Assembly (NCBI GenBank): GCA_964395765.1 | Contig: CAYNCU010000074.1 | Span: 1-17,769, forward strand | Length of the DNA: 17,769 nucleotides | Direction: 5' to 3' | DNA from: DATDPY01 sp964395765 | Lineage (GTDB): Bacteria; Bacteroidota; Bacteroidia; Cytophagales; Cyclobacteriaceae | Shown here: positions 1 through 6,835 of the stretch, in pieces | Numbering within the stretch: position 1 is the first letter of the stretch | Layout of the letters: the number at the start of each line of letters is the position of its first letter | Position numbers and translations under genes: made by a program | The notes under the pieces: generated by a model | Databases searched by the model: none | What the model was told of the DNA's origin: nothing | What the model saw: the letters and a program-made list of their open reading frames with translations, nothing else

Positions 1-1
1 T

Positions 2-367
2 AAATTGTTTATGGTCAATAAAAAGCTTGATGATGTAAAAAGAACACTGAGTGTTCACGGCGATTTTGAAAGTGTTGACGGCATATTGCCCGGAATGTAT
101 GCCAAAGCGGAAATTTATGTCAGCGAGAAACCCGGAAGAGTCTTACCGGTGGATGCCATATACAAAGGCGAAAAATTCAGCCTGATATTTGAACTCATTA
201 AAAACAATGACAGGTTTTTAATAAAGCCGGTTTCTGTACAGACGGGGAGGGAATACGGAGATTTTACAGAAGTAATATTTCCTGGAGATTCAGCGTTATC
301 CGGATCCGGAAAACAATTTGCCATGCATGGTTTATATTACCTTGCCTCCTTAATTCCCGGAAATTGA
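2..367 (+). CDS. RND efflux periplasmic adaptor subunit (MFP/HlyD-CusB type), C-terminal fragment
   Basis: The reading frame is open at the left edge, so only about the last 121 residues are present and the start lies outside the window. Adaptors of this family bridge an inner-membrane RND pump to an outer-membrane channel in the periplasm. What is seen fits the end of the beta-barrel and the membrane-proximal domain: a LDDVKRTLSVHG stretch (compare the family's D-x-x-T-R-T motif), then LPGMYAKAEI, then VLPVDAIYKG and VQTGREYGDFTEVI, ending in a MHGLYYL segment similar to the 'KGAYYL' end of CusB-like adaptors. The pump gene would be expected to the left, which cannot be checked here. The substrate (metal or drug) cannot be inferred from this fragment. 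The next gene follows after 27 nt on the same strand. Confidence 0.8.
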   Translation, partial: KLFMVNKKLDDVKRTLSVHGDFESVDGILPGMYAKAEIYVSEKPGRVLPVDAIYKGEKFSLIFELIKNNDRFLIKPVSVQTGREYGDFTEVIFPGDSALSGSGKQFAMHGLYYLASLIPGN

Positions 368-394
368 AATATCTTAGCTAATAAAACTGCACAA

Positions 395-940
395 ATGCAA
401 TCACCTGATATTGAAAAACTGAAATACCCGATCGGCAGGTACACAAAACCGGAACCCATTACAAGTGAATATATTAATAACTGGATCCGGGACATTGAAG
501 CTTTGCCCGGACAGGTAAAAGAACTGGTTAATAACCTGGATGATAAAAAACTTGAACTTCGGTACAGGCCCGGGGGGTGGAGCATCCGGCAAGTGATTAA
601 TCACTTGGCCGACAGTCATATGAACAGCTTTATCCGTTTTAAACTGGCATTAACGGAAGATAAACCGACTATCAGACCCTATCTGCAGGAAAAATGGGCT
701 GAAATGCCGGATGCCTGCCAGGGAGATATCAATTATTCGATTCAGATGCTTGAAGGCCTTCATCACCGCTGGGTTATCTTATTGAAAAACCTGACCCCTG
801 AACAATACAAAATCGTCTACCTGCACCCGGAGCGCAGCGGCGACCAGCTGCTTGACGCCACGTTAGGTTTATATGCATGGCATGGCAAACATCACCTTGC
901 GCATATCAAACTGGCGTTGGAGTCGGGGGTGGAGAAATAG
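395..940 (+). CDS. YfiT/DinB-superfamily metal-dependent hydrolase or bacillithiol transferase-like protein
   Basis: This 181-residue protein matches the DinB/YfiT four-helix-bundle family, in which three histidines bind one metal ion. The triad expected from Bacillus YfiT/BstA (His67, His160, His164 there) appears at the same spacing: H70 in VINHLADSH, then H163 and H167 in WHGKHHLAH. The N-terminal PIGRY and the RPGGWSIRQV segment are also characteristic. Family knowledge: BstA transfers bacillithiol to electrophiles, and many Bacteroidota make bacillithiol, so a thiol-S-transferase role in detoxification is a reasonable but unproven reading. Length is normal (about 175-180 aa). The gene lies 27 nt after the efflux adaptor and could share its transcript. 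It converges on the RNA methyltransferase gene across a 115-bp gap. Confidence 0.85.
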   Translation: MQSPDIEKLKYPIGRYTKPEPITSEYINNWIRDIEALPGQVKELVNNLDDKKLELRYRPGGWSIRQVINHLADSHMNSFIRFKLALTEDKPTIRPYLQEKWAEMPDACQGDINYSIQMLEGLHHRWVILLKNLTPEQYKIVYLHPERSGDQLLDATLGLYAWHGKHHLAHIKLALESGVEK

Positions 941-941
941 C

Positions 942-1034
942 GGTCAGACGGTTTGGAGTATAGAACTCAGGTGAAGCTGGAATTGATCTGAGTATTTCAT
1001 TAATCAATTTGAAATCATTTATAACCGTCAGACC
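942..1034. repeat. Imperfect inverted repeat between convergent genes
   Basis: GGTCAGACGGTT (942-953) is repeated in inverted orientation at 1023-1034 (reverse complement GGTCTGACGGTT): 11 of 12 positions match, with 69 bp between the arms. The loop holds two mutually exclusive smaller pairings, ACTCAG (965-970) with CTGAGT (988-993) and AATTGAT (981-987) with ATCAATT (1003-1009). It begins 2 bp after the YfiT-like stop codon and ends 22 bp before the stop of the opposing methyltransferase gene. There is no U-tract, so it is not a standard intrinsic terminator; it may still separate the two convergent transcripts. Confidence 0.5.
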
Positions 1035-1055
1035 CTCCGAGAATCATTGGACCGT

Positions 1056-1586
1056 TTAATGACCAAGCTTGGAAATAAAATCCCAGACAACGATCCCGAT
1101 GCTAACAGAGATATTGATGGAGTGTTTGGTACCGGTTTGAGGAATTTCAATTACATCATCGGCGGTTTCAACAAGATAATCTTTTACCCCTGTAATTTCA
1201 TTGCCAAAGACGAGAACATATTTACTTTTCACATCGGGAGAAAAATCATTTAACAGGACGCTGTTATCCGCCTGTTCAACAGCGATTATTTTATAACCTT
1301 CTTTTTTTAATTTTTCCACTGCCTGCAGAACATCGGGAAAAAATTCCCAGGTTACTGATTCAGTTGCCCCTAATGCAGTTTTATTTATTTCACGGTGGGG
1401 AGGTTTTCCGGTGATGCCGCACAAGATCAGTTTTTCGAGGCGGAAGGCATCGGCTGTCCGGAACGCGGAACCGACATTATGCATGCTTCTAATATCGTCA
1501 AGAAGAAGTATCACCGGGTTTTTGGGAAGCCGCTTATATTCTTCAATACTGACTCTATTCAGTTCTTCATTTTTTAATTTTCGCAT
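1056..1586 (-). CDS. SpoU/TrmH-family RNA 2'-O-methyltransferase
   Basis: A 176-residue single-domain SPOUT methyltransferase, expected to methylate a ribose 2'-OH in tRNA or rRNA using SAM. All three SpoU motifs are visible. Motif 1 is DDIRSMHNVGSAFRTADA (residues 30-47) with N37 and catalytic-type R43. Motif 2 is VFGNEITGV (126-134) with E130. Motif 3 is IEIPQTGTKHSINISVS (146-162), forming the trefoil-knot SAM site. The segment KPPHREINKTALGATESV (61-78) is typical of this subfamily. There is no separate N-terminal substrate-binding domain beyond about 25 residues, so the target (for example tRNA G18 or the wobble position) cannot be assigned. It starts 107 bp from divergently transcribed mutS and ends facing the YfiT-like gene. 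Confidence 0.9.
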   Translation of the reverse strand: MRKLKNEELNRVSIEEYKRLPKNPVILLLDDIRSMHNVGSAFRTADAFRLEKLILCGITGKPPHREINKTALGATESVTWEFFPDVLQAVEKLKKEGYKIIAVEQADNSVLLNDFSPDVKSKYVLVFGNEITGVKDYLVETADDVIEIPQTGTKHSINISVSIGIVVWDFISKLGH

Positions 1587-1617
1587 GGGTATAAATTCCG
1601 GATAAACGATAATTCCT

Positions 1618-1661
1618 AAATTACATAAATTGCGAGGAGGTACACTTTAATTATGTAAATT
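1618..1661. promoter_or_regulatory. Inverted repeat in the divergent trmH-family/mutS promoter region
   Basis: TTACATAA (1621-1628) and TTATGTAA (1651-1658) form a perfect 8-bp inverted repeat; the flanks extend it to 10 of 11 matches over 1618-1628 and 1651-1661. The spacer is 22 bp, so half-site centres are about 30 bp apart, near three helical turns. It sits in the 107-bp gap between two divergent starts, where an operator serving both promoters could lie. I could not place a convincing promoter pair there, and AT-rich DNA yields such repeats by chance, so the regulatory role is inference. Confidence 0.3.
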
Positions 1662-1693
1662 AGTGAACATTTAAAAATCTTTTTTCCCCATTC

Positions 1694-4315
1694 ATGTCGG
1701 AAACGCGGAAAACCAGGTCAACCCAGGAAACTCCCTTGATGAAACAATATTTTGCCATCAAAGCAAAATATCCGGGTGCCTTGATCCTGTTCCGTGTCGG
1801 AGATTTTTATGAAACATTCGGGGAAGACGCCATCAAAGCCAGTAAGATACTCGATATCATATTAACACGAAGGTCGAATGGGGCAGCCTCCGAAGTTGAA
1901 CTGGCCGGATTTCCCCACCATGCGATTGATTCCTACCTTCCCAAGCTGATCAGGGCAGGACAGCGGGTGGCGGTATGTGACCAGCTGGAAGACCCGAAGC
2001 TGGCGAAAGGTATCGTGAAAAGGGGAGTGACGGAACTTGTAACGCCGGGTTTGTCCTTTCATGAAAATGTACTGGATAAAAAACATAATAATTTTCTGTG
2101 TTCCGTATTTTTCGGAACGGATTTGACAGGCATTTCCTTCCTGGACCTTTCTACCGGTGAATTTCTTTTATCCTCGGGCAACAACCAATATATCGAAAAC
2201 CTGTTGCAGGGATTTTCCCCTTCTGAAATTATCTTTAGCAAATCCCAGAAAGAAGTATTCGAAAATTCATTCGGTGAAAAATTCAATACCTATCACCTCG
2301 ATGACTGGATTTATAATTTTGATTATTCCTACGAAGGTCTTATCAAACATTTCAATACACAAAGCTTAAAGGGTTATGGCGTTGAGGATAATCGGGATGG
2401 TATAACGGCGGCAGGCGCCATCTTACAATATTTAAAACAAACCGAGCATACCGATCTCGGGCATATATCAGCCATCGCCCGGATCGAGGAGGATCATTAC
2501 GTCTGGCTTGACCGATTCACTATCCGCAACCTGGAGCTGTTGAATGCGCAACAGGAAGACGGAGTGCCCCTGGTCGATATCCTTGATGAAACGGTTACCC
2601 CCATGGGGGCCCGGCAGATCCGGAAATGGCTGCTGATGCCCCTGAAGGATGTCACGAAAATCAGGGAGAGGCTGGACAGCGTCGAATCGTTATTCCAGGA
2701 TCAATCCCTGGTGGAAAATTTAACCGGCTACCTGAAACCGATCGGAGATCTTGAAAGGCTGATCTCAAAAGTAGCCATGGGAAGGATCAGCCCCCGGGAA
2801 ATGATCCAGTTGAAACGATCCCTGAAAAACAGCATCCCGCTTAAAAAGCTTTTGCTGGAGTCGCCCCATAAAGTTCTCCTGAAATACGGGGACCAGCTGA
2901 ATCCTTGCGAATATCTCCTTGAACAACTGGAATCCCGGTTAAAAGAAGATGCGCCGATGGTAACCAACCAGGGCGGATTAATAAAAGAGGGAATCGATCC
3001 GGAGCTGGACGAATTAAGGAAAATAGCCTATTCCGGGAAGGATTACCTGGTGCGGATCCAGACCGAAGAAATCAAGCGGACGGGAATTTCATCGTTAAAG
3101 ATCGCTTATAACAAAGTATTCGGGTATTACCTCGAGGTAACTAATGCGCACAAGGACAAAGTTCCGCCCGACTGGATCCGGAAACAGACACTGGTCAATT
3201 CGGAAAGATACATTACCGAAGAATTAAAAACCTACGAAGAAAAAATTCTGAATGCGGAGGAAAAAATTTCAATCATCGAACAGCGCCTTTACATTACCCT
3301 AGTAAAGACGGCTGCCGATTATGTAAATCCAATTCAACAGAATGCGCGGGTACTGGGTTCCCTCGACTGTTTGTGTTCTTTTGCCGGGGTTGCCTCAAAA
3401 AATAATTATGTAAAACCGGAAATCAATGAGAGCACCAACCTGGTTATCCAGGAGGGGAGGCATCCTGTTATTGAAAAACAGTTACCCCTGGGTGAGTCGT
3501 ATATTCCAAACGATATTTACCTGAATAATGATAAACAACGGATCCTGATCATTACCGGGCCGAACATGGCGGGTAAGTCGGCATTGCTACGTCAAACGGC
3601 ACTGATTGTTATCATGGCTCAGGCCGGGTCTTATGTTCCGGCAAGGAGTGCCGAAATTGGAATTATCGACAAAATATTTACCCGTGTAGGGGCATCGGAT
3701 AACCTGTCGCGCGGTGAATCAACCTTTATGGTGGAAATGACGGAAACCGCAAGCATCCTGAATAACCTGAGTAACCGTTCCCTGGTATTAATGGATGAAA
3801 TCGGCCGTGGTACCAGCACCTACGATGGGGTTTCCATTGCATGGTCAATTGTTGAATACCTGCATAACCATCCCAAATTCAGGGTAAAGACATTATTTGC
3901 CACTCATTATCATGAATTAAATCAGCTTGCCGATGAACATGAAGGTGTAAGGAATTTCAATGTATCGGTCAAGGAAGTAGGGAACAAGATCATATTCCTC
4001 AGGAAGCTGAAAGAAGGCGGCAGCGAGCACAGCTTCGGCATCCACGTGGCACAAATGGCAGGCATGCCGAATTCCATTGTGATCAGGGCCAACGAGATAC
4101 TCAAACACCTGGAAACAGAAAAAATAAGCGAAGAAAATGCAAACAAGCTCAGCAACATACCCTCACAAAAATACCAGCTCAACTTGTTTGAATCGGACCC
4201 ACGTTTTGAAAAAGTAAAAGAGATCCTGAACCAACTGGACATTAATACAATTTCACCAGTTGAGGCGCTATTGAAACTGAATGAGTTGAAAATTACGTTA
4301 AAAGGAGAAAAATAG
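1694..4315 (+). CDS. mutS: DNA mismatch repair ATPase MutS
   Basis: A full-length MutS (873 aa; E. coli MutS is 853) that recognises mispairs and small loops and recruits MutL. The mismatch-reading motif GDFYE is at residues 36-40, with the wedging F38 and E40. Connector and lever/clamp domains follow to about residue 560. The ATPase domain has Walker A TGPNMAGKS (621-629, K628), Walker B LVLMDEIGRGTSTYDGVS (D701, E702), and the FATHYHEL segment. Near the C-terminus, Q828-L-N-L-F832 is a canonical sliding-clamp (DnaN) binding pentapeptide, followed by an ISPVEALLKLNELK helix typical of the MutS C-terminal oligomerisation region. Domain order and motifs mark it as MutS1, not MutS2. No mutL is nearby. 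It diverges from the RNA methyltransferase and converges on the ABC permease. Confidence 0.98.
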   Translation: MSETRKTRSTQETPLMKQYFAIKAKYPGALILFRVGDFYETFGEDAIKASKILDIILTRRSNGAASEVELAGFPHHAIDSYLPKLIRAGQRVAVCDQLEDPKLAKGIVKRGVTELVTPGLSFHENVLDKKHNNFLCSVFFGTDLTGISFLDLSTGEFLLSSGNNQYIENLLQGFSPSEIIFSKSQKEVFENSFGEKFNTYHLDDWIYNFDYSYEGLIKHFNTQSLKGYGVEDNRDGITAAGAILQYLKQTEHTDLGHISAIARIEEDHYVWLDRFTIRNLELLNAQQEDGVPLVDILDETVTPMGARQIRKWLLMPLKDVTKIRERLDSVESLFQDQSLVENLTGYLKPIGDLERLISKVAMGRISPREMIQLKRSLKNSIPLKKLLLESPHKVLLKYGDQLNPCEYLLEQLESRLKEDAPMVTNQGGLIKEGIDPELDELRKIAYSGKDYLVRIQTEEIKRTGISSLKIAYNKVFGYYLEVTNAHKDKVPPDWIRKQTLVNSERYITEELKTYEEKILNAEEKISIIEQRLYITLVKTAADYVNPIQQNARVLGSLDCLCSFAGVASKNNYVKPEINESTNLVIQEGRHPVIEKQLPLGESYIPNDIYLNNDKQRILIITGPNMAGKSALLRQTALIVIMAQAGSYVPARSAEIGIIDKIFTRVGASDNLSRGESTFMVEMTETASILNNLSNRSLVLMDEIGRGTSTYDGVSIAWSIVEYLHNHPKFRVKTLFATHYHELNQLADEHEGVRNFNVSVKEVGNKIIFLRKLKEGGSEHSFGIHVAQMAGMPNSIVIRANEILKHLETEKISEENANKLSNIPSQKYQLNLFESDPRFEKVKEILNQLDINTISPVEALLKLNELKITLKGEK

Positions 4316-4533
4316 TTAAGCTGAAAGCCGGAGGACGAACGAGAATGAGAACCCACCGGGAAGAGGACCGAAGGATAAAGATTACATTAAATAAAAAATT
4401 CCGTGATATCAAATCCGGTTTTTAAGAAAACCTGAGAATTAAAAATTCAACACTCCCTACACAACCATCCATTTTATTTTTTTCGATTTCATATATAAGA
4501 CATTCGATTTTTGATTTTTAAGGAGGGAATCAA
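4316..4533. other. Convergent intergenic region after mutS with a weak hairpin and a repeat-like start
   Basis: This 218-bp stretch separates the mutS stop from the stop of the ABC permease. Directly after the mutS stop, AAGCTGAAAGCCGG (4318-4331), followed by AACGAG (4338-4343), closely resembles the sequence after the glucanotransferase stop at 12686-12710. GGTTTT (4417-4422) and AAAACC (4427-4432) can pair around a TAAG loop. This is a possible weak terminator, but neither strand has a convincing GC-rich stem plus U-tract. The SD-like AAGGAGGG at 4520-4527 is not followed by a usable reading frame. No gene was found. Confidence 0.4.
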
Positions 4534-5328
4534 TCAAAGGTCTTTTCGTTTCAGAAGGAGGTAAGATAATAATATCATGACAGCGATCCAGCAGAGGGTG
4601 ATGACGGTACTGTCGAGGGGAATGTGATTCGGAATGTCATAACCAAAATATTTGGGAAAGGGAAAAACATTGATCTTGTCCATGGCCTTCACAGGAAAGA
4701 ACTGATCGATAGAATCGGGTGTCTCCCAACGGATAAGTGGCTCGATCAGCAAAGGGTAGATCAACAGCATTAAGATCGATATCCCTGTTCGTTTTAACAA
4801 TATGGAAAGGAGTAAAGCCAGGATCATGTAAAAGAATAATTCGATAAAATAACCCAGGAGAAAATCCATACCCGATATAATATTACCCAGGTCAATGTCC
4901 TGACTGTGAGAAAATCCAAGGGACAGGCCCAGGGAAAATAATACCAGCACGGAGACCAGGCTTATGATAAAGATCATCAGTACTTTTCCAAGCACAAATT
5001 CCAGCCGGGTTAGCCCTGAAGAAAGATTCATACGAATGGTATTATACTGGAATTCGTTGGTTACGGAAATAACAATAAAAATCCCAAGAAATATTTTAAA
5101 GAAAGAGGCTAAGTAGGAAATGTTCTGCCAGATATCCGGGAATTTGAAAAATGGAATGGCATTCAAGTTAATGTTGGGGTACTGATCGGTGGAAATATTC
5201 ATAGAGCCGGTAAAACTATTAATATTGGAGATCAGGGCAAGAATGAAAAAATAGTGCAACCCTATGATCAGCCAGAAGGTGACATAATTAAAATTTTTCC
5301 TGTATTCGATGGCCAGTAGCCTGTTCAT
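4534..5328 (-). CDS. ABC-2 type exporter permease subunit
   Basis: A 264-residue integral membrane protein with about six hydrophobic segments (roughly residues 16-36, 70-90, 113-137, 155-178, 182-199 and 241-259). A conserved-looking cytoplasmic motif, TNEFQYNTIRMNLSSGLTR (residues 90-108), is the signature-like loop of ABC-2 permeases ('E..T.R..L..G.SR'). Its ATG shares one base with the stop of the upstream ATPase (TAATG at 5330-5326), so the two are translationally coupled and surely form one transporter. Family resemblance is to small permeases of the BcrB/LanE-LanG/NatB kind, which export peptides, antibiotics or ions; the cargo is unknown here. Only one permease gene is present, so a homodimer is likely. 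Neighbouring genes give no hint of cargo. Confidence 0.85.
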   Translation of the reverse strand: MNRLLAIEYRKNFNYVTFWLIIGLHYFFILALISNINSFTGSMNISTDQYPNINLNAIPFFKFPDIWQNISYLASFFKIFLGIFIVISVTNEFQYNTIRMNLSSGLTRLEFVLGKVLMIFIISLVSVLVLFSLGLSLGFSHSQDIDLGNIISGMDFLLGYFIELFFYMILALLLSILLKRTGISILMLLIYPLLIEPLIRWETPDSIDQFFPVKAMDKINVFPFPKYFGYDIPNHIPLDSTVITLCWIAVMILLSYLLLKRKDL

Positions 5329-6224
5329 TACGAAGTTTTTAAAAGTTCAAGAAATTTATTTTCCAGCGTACCGGAACGGGTGATAAAATGGGTCGGGTAA
5401 ATACCATTATCAATCAGGTATTTATGAAGGTCTTTTTTGGTGGGGCCGGGTCCGAGTTTGATAATATATTTATCAATTTCCTGTTTGAGTTCAGCGATAC
5501 CTTTGAAATTTTTAAGCAATTCAAGTAATCTTTCCGGTTCTTCAGCCCAGATTTCGAGGTATTCTTCAGCCTGAACGATGTCATGAACCGATCCGTCAAA
5601 TATTTTTTGTCCTTTGTTCAGTACGGCCACATGGGTGCAGGTCTTCTGAACTTCATCCAGTAAATGGCTGGCCAGGAGAATGGTCGTTCCCCGGTGCGCG
5701 ATTTCAACGATAAGATTTCTTATATCGGCAATTCCCTGGGGGTCCATTCCATTGGTAGGTTCATCCAATACCAATACCTGCGGGTCACCGATCAGGGCAG
5801 CGGCCAGCGCCAGACGTTGCTTCATACCGAAGGAAAAGTTTTTAAAAGGATCTTTTTTCCTTTCCAGCAAGCCTACCTTTTGCAAAACATTATTCACTGT
5901 TCCTTTGCCAGCCTTCCTGATTTCAGAAACAAGTTGCAAATTTTGTTCAGCACTTAAATAAGGATAAAAGGAAGGGCTTTCAATGATACTGCCGATCCGT
6001 TGCAGGGCATTGGAAAGCAACTCGTTTTCAAACCATTGAAAATGCCCCCCAGACGGGTTAATGATGCCCAGGATAGTGCCGAGCGTAGTTGATTTGCCAC
6101 TGCCATTCGGACCGAGAATTCCATATACCTGACCTCTTGAAATTTCAAGATCAAGATTGCGAACAGCCTGGATCGTGCCATAATACTTAGTAAGCCCGGT
6201 AATATTTAGTATTGTATCGCCCAT
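5328..6224 (-). CDS. ABC transporter ATP-binding protein (BcrA/LanF-like, E-loop)
   Basis: A 298-residue nucleotide-binding subunit that powers the permease encoded immediately downstream. Walker A is GPNGSGKST (38-46, K44), the signature is FSFGMKQR (131-138), Walker B is VLVLDEPTNGMDP (151-163, D155/E156), and the switch histidine is H188 in LLASHLLDEV. Where most ABC ATPases have a Q-loop glutamine, this one reads IGSIIESPSFYPYLS (77-91), with E82. That 'E-loop' is known from lantibiotic-immunity (LanF) and bacitracin-resistance (BcrA) ATPases, so a drug or peptide self-protection role is a fair inference. Residues about 215-298 form the usual regulatory C-terminal extension (DUF4162-like). 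No peptide biosynthesis genes are nearby, so the cargo could equally be an exogenous antimicrobial. Confidence 0.93.
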   Translation of the reverse strand: MGDTILNITGLTKYYGTIQAVRNLDLEISRGQVYGILGPNGSGKSTTLGTILGIINPSGGHFQWFENELLSNALQRIGSIIESPSFYPYLSAEQNLQLVSEIRKAGKGTVNNVLQKVGLLERKKDPFKNFSFGMKQRLALAAALIGDPQVLVLDEPTNGMDPQGIADIRNLIVEIAHRGTTILLASHLLDEVQKTCTHVAVLNKGQKIFDGSVHDIVQAEEYLEIWAEEPERLLELLKNFKGIAELKQEIDKYIIKLGPGPTKKDLHKYLIDNGIYPTHFITRSGTLENKFLELLKTS

Positions 6225-6255
6225 TTAATATTATTATACGAGTGCGGGTTTCAAA

Positions 6256-6288
6256 TTTGCAATTTATTTTAAAATAGCCTTATATTCG
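6256..6288 (+). promoter_or_regulatory. Candidate Bacteroidota promoter for the 46-aa membrane protein
   Basis: TTTG (6256-6259) and TATATTCG (6281-6288) resemble the -33 TTTG and -7 TAnnTTTG elements of the primary sigma factor in Bacteroidota, separated by 21 bp (usual 19-21). Five of six fixed -7 positions match. It would start transcription near 6295, about 16 nt before the ATG at 6311. The surrounding DNA is AT-rich, so a chance match is possible. Confidence 0.3.
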
Positions 6289-6310
6289 TAGTCACCTAAT
6301 TTGCAAAATT

Positions 6311-6451
6311 ATGTTAAGTGCACCGATTGGAGGACCTGCTGAAGTGTTTATTTGGATCGTTTGCGTGGCCATTGGTTTTACGGCTGCCGTTATTACCATC
6401 GACAACCTTCCGAAAAAGAAGAAACAAAATACGGAAGAGCATAATTCCTGA
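6311..6451 (+). CDS. Small single-pass membrane protein, 46 aa, unrecognised
   Basis: An ATG at 6311 opens a 46-codon frame ending in TGA at 6449-6451; an in-frame TAG at 6275 and the absence of another start fix this start. The peptide begins MLSAPIGGPAEV, then has one strong hydrophobic helix (about residues 12-30, with W15 and C18), then DNLP and a KKKK run (35-38) and a polar, acidic tail. The layout predicts an inner-membrane protein with a short N-terminus outside and a basic C-terminus in the cytoplasm (positive-inside rule). Codon use looks like the neighbouring genes, not like the AT-rich spacer around it. It is divergent from the ABC exporter with 86 bp between the starts and could share its regulation. 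I do not recognise the family and assign no function. Confidence 0.6.
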   Translation: MLSAPIGGPAEVFIWIVCVAIGFTAAVITIDNLPKKKKQNTEEHNS

Positions 6452-6835
6452 GTATCTCCAACAACCAACATCCCCAACTTTAACCGGAATTACCTTAGCC
6501 ACGAATTCACGAATAAATTATTTAATATCTTTTTTATTACACTAATATCTCACGTAAAGCAGGGAGAGTGTGCTGATTTCATTTACCATCATTTTTATTT
6601 ATAAATCCTTGGCTAATTATTCAAGAGATCCTTTATTTGCCACATACCTGTTAAGTCTTTATATTTATTTTTTAAATTCTGATTTTCATTTTATTGTTAA
6701 GTCAATAAATTATCCTTTTAAATTCCCGTCATTAGGGCTGAGAATTGGTTTGTAAAGAATTATGAGAACCGCATTTTAGTAATAGTGTTTGTAATTGAAT
6801 TTTTTTTTGCTTAATTCAACTCCAAAGACAACGGA
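6452..6835. other. AT-rich intergenic region with a CACGAAT tandem pair
   Basis: This 384-bp stretch is strongly AT-rich and holds no reading frame I would support. The one recognisable element is CACGAATT-CACGAATA (6500-6515), two tandem octamers of a type that, from memory, is frequent in intergenic DNA of Bacteroidota and other environmental bacteria. A TTTG (6749-6752) lies upstream of the nuclease gene, but I could not pair it with a good -7 element at normal spacing; the TTTG at 6788-6791 has TA three rather than two bases before it. Confidence 0.5.

Noticed and set aside
1634..1658. SD-like GAGGAGG followed by ATG-TAA at 1653-1658, resembling a minimal start-stop reading frame ahead of mutS
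   Set aside because: The phylum rarely uses strong Shine-Dalgarno sites, and the ATG is part of the inverted repeat; most likely coincidence.
4520..4527. Strong SD-like AAGGAGGG on the plus strand
   Set aside because: No start codon at suitable distance opens a frame; it lies at the end of the opposing permease gene.
6500..6515. CACGAATT/CACGAATA pair as a possible CRISPR or iteron start
   Set aside because: Only two 8-bp units with no spacer; too short for CRISPR or an origin, fits a common intergenic microrepeat.
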